Assembly (NCBI GenBank): GCA_046760705.1
Contig: JBHIER010000055.1
Coordinates: 1-11,677 of the forward strand
Source of the DNA: JBHIER01 sp046760705 [NCBI: bacterium]
GTDB lineage: Bacteria > JBHIER01 > G020348925
Direction: 5' to 3'
DNA length: 11,677 nucleotides
Made by a program: the position numbers and the translations under genes. Positions 6,892 to 11,677 of this stretch are shown one piece after another (the stretch's first letter is position 1; the number at the start of each line of letters is the position of its first letter). Under the pieces are notes generated by a model, which did no database searches, had not been told where the DNA came from, and was given only the letters and a program-made list of their open reading frames with translations.

Positions 6892-6922
6892 TAGATAGTA
6901 ACTGACGAGAGGGGGTAGCAAA

Positions 6923-7657
6923 ATGAAGAAGACTGTTTTAACAATCGTCGCAGCCGGTGTATTGTTCTGGTCATGCTCAAGCCAAGCCCAGAATCCGTTC
7001 TTTAGTGAGTTTAACACGCCCTTCAATGTTCCTCCCTTTGATAAAATAAAGGAAGAACACTATCTGCCGGCATTTAAGGAAGGGATGAGACAACAGGAGC
7101 AGGAAATCGAAGTCATTGTAAATAACATCGAGCCCCCCACATTCGAAAACACAATTGAAGCGATGGAGAACAGTGGCACTTTGCTAACAAAAGTAAACAA
7201 TGTTTTTCAGAATCTGAAGTCAGCCCACACCAATGACGAGATTCAAAGGATTGCCAAAGAGATCACTCCGCTGTTATCGAAACACGAGGATAATATCCTG
7301 TTGAACAATAAATTGTTCCAAAAAGTAAAGAGCGTGTATGAGCGGAAAGACTGGCTGAGTTTGAACCGGGAGCAAAAAGCGGTTCTTGAGAAATACTATA
7401 AGGACTTCGTAAGAGGTGGTGCCAACCTGGACGAGGAAGAGAAAGCTGAACTGAGAGAAATCAACAAAGAATTATCTCTTCTTTCACTGCGATTTGGTGA
7501 GAATATATTGAAAGAAAATAACGCTTTCGAGCTGGTCATTGAAAAGGAAGAGGACCTTGCCGGTCTGCCGGAGGCAGTGATTATGGGTGTGCCGAAGCTG
7601 CCAAAGAACGCGGACACGAAGGCAAATGGGTATTTACTCTGCATAAACCGAGTATGA
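6923..7657 (+). pseudogene. dcp: Peptidyl-dipeptidase (M3 family, Dcp type), N-terminal part before a frameshift
   Basis: This is the first 222 residues of an M3 oligopeptidase followed by an out-of-frame tail. It starts with a Sec-type signal, MKKTVLTIVAAGVLFWSCSS, whose Cys18 could be lipidated, although Phe-Trp-Ser before it is not a canonical lipobox. The N-terminal helical domain follows, with NPFFSEFNTPFNVPPFDKI and PTFENTIEAMENSG, typical of Dcp. GAGGGGG lies seven bases before the ATG. Homology runs to LAGLPEAVIMG at about 7588. One base has been lost near 7589-7590, because the frame starting at 7591 continues correctly as AEAAKERGHEGKWVF, then TLHKPSMIPF. In the first frame translation instead reads about 22 foreign residues and stops at TGA 7655-7657. 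It is probably operonic with the transporter. Confidence 0.82.
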
Positions 7658-9018
7658 TTCCTTTTCTCCAGTATTCTGAAAAACGAGGGCTCAGGGAAAA
7701 AATCTTCAAAGCCTACATAAACCGCGGCAACAATGACAACGAGCTGGACAACAAGGAAATTCTGTCCAAAATGGCGGCGCTTCGTACGAGGCGGGCAAAT
7801 CTTTTGGGCTACAAGACCCACGCCGATTTTGTGCTGGAAGAAAGGATGGCGAAGAAGCCTGAAAATGTGTACGATCTGCTCAATCGGCTCTGGAGACCCG
7901 CCCTCACAAGAGCCAAGGAAGAAGCTAAAGCGCTCCAGGCTATGATTGATAAAGAAGGGAAGCACTTCAAACTGCAGCCCTGGGACTGGTGGTACTACAC
8001 TGAAAAGCTGAAAAGAGAGAAGTATGCCCTTGATGACGAACTCTTGAGGCCATACTTCAAGCTCGAAAATGTGAGAGAAGGCGCCTTTTCCGTTGCCAAT
8101 AAGCTGTGGGGAATTACTTTTGAGGAACGAACGGACATTCCCAAATATCACGAAGATGTGAAAGTGTTTGAAGCGAAGGAGGCCGATGGTACACATATCG
8201 GGATCCTTTATGCGGATTACTATCCCAGAGTTAGCAAAAGAGGTGGTGCCTGGATGAATGCCTATCGGGAGCAATCCAGGCAGGGAGGCAAGGAGGTCAC
8301 CCCGGTTATTACCAATGTGTTCAACTTCACCAAGCCCACCGCTGATCAACCATCGTTGCTGAGTTTAGATGAGGTGGCAACGCTATTCCACGAATTCGGT
8401 CACGGGCTTCATGGACTTTTTTCCGATTGCACCTATGAAAAACTGTCCGGGACCAGCGTCGCGTGGGATTTTGTCGAATTGCCTTCGCAGATTATGGAAA
8501 ACTGGGCGTCTGATCCGGAAGTGCTAAAAATGTATGCAAAGCATTATAAAACCGGTGAGCCCATACCTGTTGAGCTGATCGAGAAGATAAAACGAGCCAG
8601 CAAATTCAACCAAGGCTTCAAAACCAGCGAATACCTGGCGGCCTCCTTCCTGGATATGGACTGGCATACCCTGACGGAGGCCAAAGAACTTGACCCGATA
8701 GAATTTGAAAACGAATCGATGAACAGAATCGGACTGATACCTGAAATTGTTGTGAGATATAGAAGCCCCTACTTCAGGCATATCTTCTCGGGCAGCTATT
8801 CTTCAGGGTATTACAGCTATATATGGGCGGAGGTGCTGGATGCCGACGCTTTCCAGGCATTTAAAGAGGCAGGCCTATTTGACCGGAAGACTGGACAGGC
8901 CTTTAGAGAGAACATTCTGGCTGCCGGGGGGACGGAAGATCCTGCGACGCTCTATAAACGTTTCCGCGGGGCTGAACCGAAGATTGATGCCTTGCTGGAA
9001 AGGAGAGGACTAAATTAA
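7654..9018 (+). CDS. dcp: Peptidyl-dipeptidase (M3 family, Dcp type), C-terminal catalytic part after the frameshift
   Basis: Dcp-type metallopeptidases remove dipeptides from C-termini. This open frame of 454 residues holds the catalytic domain: HEFGH at residues 246-250 and DFVELPSQ with Glu275. The 25-residue gap between the second His and the Glu matches the Dcp zinc site. SGYYSYIWAEVLDADAF and the C-terminal GAEPKIDALLERRGL are also typical. Homology begins upstream of its ATG, in frame back to 7591, so this is not a separate gene. Rejoined with the 6923 part the protein would be about 698 residues, close to E. coli Dcp plus a signal peptide. The ATG at 7654 is the conserved Met of PSMIPF and overlaps the upstream stop as ATGA, so reinitiation could make this half, without a signal peptide and without the N-terminal domain. 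No strong ribosome-binding site precedes it. Confidence 0.82.
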   Translation: MIPFLQYSEKRGLREKIFKAYINRGNNDNELDNKEILSKMAALRTRRANLLGYKTHADFVLEERMAKKPENVYDLLNRLWRPALTRAKEEAKALQAMIDKEGKHFKLQPWDWWYYTEKLKREKYALDDELLRPYFKLENVREGAFSVANKLWGITFEERTDIPKYHEDVKVFEAKEADGTHIGILYADYYPRVSKRGGAWMNAYREQSRQGGKEVTPVITNVFNFTKPTADQPSLLSLDEVATLFHEFGHGLHGLFSDCTYEKLSGTSVAWDFVELPSQIMENWASDPEVLKMYAKHYKTGEPIPVELIEKIKRASKFNQGFKTSEYLAASFLDMDWHTLTEAKELDPIEFENESMNRIGLIPEIVVRYRSPYFRHIFSGSYSSGYYSYIWAEVLDADAFQAFKEAGLFDRKTGQAFRENILAAGGTEDPATLYKRFRGAEPKIDALLERRGLN

Positions 9019-9179
9019 GGGATTGGTATGAAAGGCGCTCAAGACCGACCTATTTCTTCGATCTTCAAGTTGATACGGATGGGCAGACACCCAAGCTCTT
9101 CCCTTTGCGGATCTTCCAAGGCCACTACGTGCTGTGCCACCAATTATCCTTCCCTCAGCCGGGGTCAAGCGGCGTGGGG
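9019..9179. other. Gap between convergent peptidase genes
   Basis: The M3 gene (plus) and M49 gene (minus) converge on these 161 bases. I see no strong hairpin with a T-run for either strand. Open frames crossing it match nothing I recognise. Confidence 0.4.
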
Positions 9180-10847
9180 CTACTGGGTGACGGCATAGAT
9201 GGGACGGATGTCGATGGGGATGTGGGCCAGTTTGTCCAGCGTGGCCTCCATCAGTTTCGTCATATTTCCATATCTATTAATGAAGGCTTTGGCCCCTTCG
9301 TAATCACCCTTGGCCTCGATCATCAGCAGGTCGTGGGCCAAATTCCGCACCGCTCCCTTGACGGTGTCGAAGTTAACGCTGAACCGCCCGGTGTTTTCGT
9401 CGATGTTAAAGGCACCTTTGCTCAGCAGATAGTTGAATTGGATCGCATTGGCCCGCCCGTGGGCTGAATTGATGCCGAAGCGGATCGATCGGAACATGCC
9501 ACCCAGATATGAAATATAGACCATCCGTTCCCAGTCCTTGGGATAAACACCCTTGTCCATGAGAAACTGGATGTTGTAGATCCCAAGGACGTCGGCTTTC
9601 GTCTCCTCGATGGCTGAATAGGCATCTTTGAGGGCCTTGTTGACCGTGGTCTTGGTGCCGTCGGCCAGGGTGATGTTTCCAGGCCCGAGGCCGTGGGATA
9701 TCTCGTGCAAGAGGACGTGGGTAAAATATGCCTCAAAGGAGGCCTCCTGACGCTGAGCACGGTCAAGGACGATGTCGGCAATGGGGATCCAACACTTGTT
9801 GAATTTGGCTTCGGACACATTCTTGAGCATCACTTTCTTGCTCCCCTTCGCCTCCCTGACCCGCTCGTCGTTGGGGAGGTTGAAAGCTGTGGTCTGAATC
9901 CCGGCCTTGGTGTCACCTCCGGTGAAGATCTCCTGAACCACCTTGACGGGTGAAAAAGTGGGTCGGTCAGGGTTTTTGTACTCATCGGGAATGGGCAGGT
10001 TTCGCTCCATCTCGCTGAGATATCTGGCTACAGTAGCGAGCCTTTTGCTCTCCACAGGGTCCACCGCAGTCACAAAGGATTCAAAAGCGGCTTTGTAGCC
10101 GAAGAGTTTGTCCTCGTAAACCTCGTAGGGGCCGATGACGACCTCTATGGGCCCTTCCAGGTCCATCCAGTCGATGTCGCTCTGGAAATAGTCGTTGGAC
10201 AGAAAGGCCTCGGCCCGGGAGGCGAGGTACTTTTTCAGAGAGGCGTTCTTCGTCATCCGGGCCGCTTCCTTGAGGGTCTTGGCCGCCGGCTCCAGCCACT
10301 CTCTGTATGCCTCTGAATAGGGGACGGCCACCAGCCTCTCTCCCTGCCGCCTGATGAGGGTGAAGTTGCTCTCGAAGGCCTCTCTGTCCTCGGGGTGGTC
10401 CTTGAGCCACTTTTTGAACTCCTCCCTGGTCATGTCCTCCGGATAATAGTTGGCGCCCAAAGGTTTATTCTCTTTTCCCAGGAACGGCCGATCCTCATCG
10501 AGGCGGTCGAAAGGACCGAACATGATGGTAAAATATTCCAGAACCCTTCTGGACTCCGGGTCGGTGGATTGCGCCAGTGCTTCCCGCAGTTCCGGGTTCT
10601 CGCCGTAAACCTGCCGCAGGAAGATCTCGTCCATGATGCGGGAGGCTTCGACGAGCTTGGCGATGACCCGGTTCTCCTCGGGCGAGAGGATCGATTCATC
10701 GTAGGTGATGACCACCGGAACCAGCTTTTTCAGTTGGTTAGCGACGTGCTCCACATCGGCTCTGTGCTGAGCCCAGGCTGGCACAGGGCCCGCCATCAGT
10801 CCCAAAATGAACAGCAGAGACATCTCAAATACAATCCTTTTGAGCAT
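9180..10847 (-). CDS. Exported dipeptidyl-peptidase III (M49 family) with pentapeptide HEISH zinc motif
   Basis: A 555-residue M49 metallopeptidase, which removes dipeptides from the N-termini of short peptides. The zinc site is HEISH at 381-385, with a second motif EETKAD at 414-419. These correspond to HELLGH and EECRAD/E of classical DPP III, but the first motif has five residues instead of six. The five-residue form HEISH is known, as I recall, from Caldithrix abyssi DPP III, also a short protein of similar size; human DPP III has about 737 residues. The N-terminus is a clear Sec signal, with a hydrophobic stretch to about residue 22 and PAWAQH as a likely cleavage site (AWA|Q). Export is notable because the classical enzyme is cytosolic. 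The start is secure: AAGGAGGT lies four bases upstream of the ATG. The frame is undamaged and ends in TAG. It converges on the Dcp gene and complements it, one enzyme working from each peptide end. Confidence 0.9.
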   Translation of the reverse strand: MLKRIVFEMSLLFILGLMAGPVPAWAQHRADVEHVANQLKKLVPVVITYDESILSPEENRVIAKLVEASRIMDEIFLRQVYGENPELREALAQSTDPESRRVLEYFTIMFGPFDRLDEDRPFLGKENKPLGANYYPEDMTREEFKKWLKDHPEDREAFESNFTLIRRQGERLVAVPYSEAYREWLEPAAKTLKEAARMTKNASLKKYLASRAEAFLSNDYFQSDIDWMDLEGPIEVVIGPYEVYEDKLFGYKAAFESFVTAVDPVESKRLATVARYLSEMERNLPIPDEYKNPDRPTFSPVKVVQEIFTGGDTKAGIQTTAFNLPNDERVREAKGSKKVMLKNVSEAKFNKCWIPIADIVLDRAQRQEASFEAYFTHVLLHEISHGLGPGNITLADGTKTTVNKALKDAYSAIEETKADVLGIYNIQFLMDKGVYPKDWERMVYISYLGGMFRSIRFGINSAHGRANAIQFNYLLSKGAFNIDENTGRFSVNFDTVKGAVRNLAHDLLMIEAKGDYEGAKAFINRYGNMTKLMEATLDKLAHIPIDIRPIYAVTQ

Positions 10848-11014
10848 AACGACCTCCTTGTGAAGTGAATTGGTTGCCCATCGCGCACATCTAAAAATAG
10901 TTCAATTCTTTCGGGAAAGCAAACGGTTTTTGCTCCTGGTCGTGACTCTGTGACAAGGAAAGATATTCGTGGATGAATTTACGATGGCCGCCGTTTAGGC
11001 GACACTATACCTTG

Positions 11015-11659
11015 CTATTGCTCTCTTCTCTTCTGGACGCCTTCGGCCGGACGAGGGTCGTAATCGCCGTGGATCGCAACCACCGGACATTTGATATGTT
11101 TTCCGAATTCCAGAAGCTTCCCACTCCTTCTCAGTTCCGCTGCATCCTTCCACACGCTTTGAAAGATGTCAACCTGACAATCAATTACTTCGGATTCATC
11201 GGATTCGCATATTATTGGGTCATAGGCATCGGCTTTTGAGAATAATGCTCCGAACCGCGCAAATGCCGTGCTTTTGCCTTCAGCCGCGGGATTGTTTAAA
11301 ATTTCAATGAGAGATTTGACCTCTCTTCTCTCCTCCTCACTGAGACGGTTTAACCTGGTCTCTCCAATTCTTGCAGCATATTTTTCTTCATAGGGGCCAC
11401 TTCCGATGAGTATCACTTTTGTTACGAATGCAGCATAATCAGCGGCAAATATAAAACTGAGCCAGGCTCCCCAAGAGAAACCAATCAAGGTGACAGGAAG
11501 GTTCCCGTTCTATTCTAGAACAGTTTTCAACTCTTCAATCTGTCCTTCGAGCGATGTCGCGGTTTGAATCGGTTCCAATACAGCGCGATGGCTACTACTT
11601 CCATAAAAGACCTTATCGTATTTCCAATGTCCTATTTTTTTTTGGTAGGCAACACCTTC
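11015..11659 (-). pseudogene. Alpha/beta-hydrolase pseudogene
   Basis: A serine alpha/beta-hydrolase is recognisable. It reads SSHRAVLEPIQTATSLEGQ, then IEELKTVLE, a TAG at 11510-11512, then NGNLPVTLIGFSWGAWLS, where GFSWG is the nucleophile elbow. LIGSGPYEEKYAARIGETRL, SEEERREVKSLIEIL and CPVVAIHGDYDPRPAEGV follow, the last with the usual catalytic-Asp strand. After EGV the frame reads only QKRREQ and stops at 11015, so the final 40-50 residues, which should contain the catalytic His, are missing and no shifted frame restores them. Upstream of the homologous part, TAG 11660-11662 and TGA 11666-11668 close the frame at the window edge. A TTG at 11488 could start a 157-residue fragment, but it would lack the first strands and the His. 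Enzyme specificity is unknown. Confidence 0.78.
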
Positions 11660-11677
11660 CTAAGATCAGAAATAATA

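Noticed and set aside
7396-8349. A 317-codon open frame antisense to the M3 peptidase.
   Set aside because: It mirrors strongly coding sequence on the plus strand, spans the frameshift, and has no recognisable domain.
10870-10940. Promoter-like A/T-rich sequence upstream of the M49 gene on the minus strand.
   Set aside because: Best -35/-10 pairs match the consensus too weakly to report as a feature.
5197-11512. TAG read as a sense codon (recoded stop) to explain the in-frame TAGs in the antitoxin and hydrolase.
   Set aside because: The Nudix, intact aminotransferase and M49 genes all end normally at TAG, and the reverse-transcriptase relic also has TGA and TAA lesions, so decay explains the data better.

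Overview
The window is a bacterial chromosomal segment of moderate GC content. It holds a peptide-utilisation cluster, two aminotransferase genes, a Nudix hydrolase gene, and an unusually dense set of broken or eroded genes. No rRNA, tRNA or CRISPR array is visible. The lineage cannot be fixed from sequence alone. A short, secreted dipeptidyl-peptidase III carrying the five-residue zinc motif HEISH, as I recall for the Caldithrix abyssi enzyme, points weakly to Calditrichota or a neighbouring environmental phylum (inference).

Layout. (1) 35-2152, minus: one open frame joining a class I aminotransferase to an HprK/PEPCK-like P-loop kinase domain with a six-cysteine segment. The aminotransferase half lacks about 70 residues that include core cofactor-binding motifs, and a frame slip lies beside the gap. 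(2) 2153-2934: a leader and intergenic region with hairpins and two coding-like but unidentified minus-strand stretches. (3) 2935-4644, plus: a Nudix hydrolase followed at 48 bp by an intact class I aminotransferase, a probable two-gene operon. (4) 4645-5556: a relic zone with a palindrome, a group II intron reverse-transcriptase remnant with in-frame stops, and a HigA antitoxin remnant with an in-frame TAG and no toxin gene. (5) 5602-9018, plus: a POT-family peptide transporter and an exported M3 peptidyl-dipeptidase (Dcp type), the latter split by a one-base frameshift. A 33-bp tandem duplication of the transporter's ribosome-binding site and start codon makes a 12-codon leader peptide that overlaps the true start. 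(6) 9180-10847, minus: an intact exported M49 dipeptidyl-peptidase III. (7) 11015 to about 11659, minus: an alpha/beta-hydrolase pseudogene with an in-frame TAG and no C-terminal catalytic His.

How they fit together: Dcp releases dipeptides from peptide C-termini, DPP III releases them from N-termini, and POT carriers import di- and tripeptides with protons. The right half therefore reads as extracytoplasmic oligopeptide breakdown plus uptake, and the aminotransferases could then handle the amino acids (inference).

The most interesting points are the aminotransferase-kinase fusion with its Cys-rich segment, the secreted HEISH-type DPP III, and the duplicated start region of the transporter. 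Five loci carry disabling lesions, so real gene decay must be separated from assembly error before biology is built on them.
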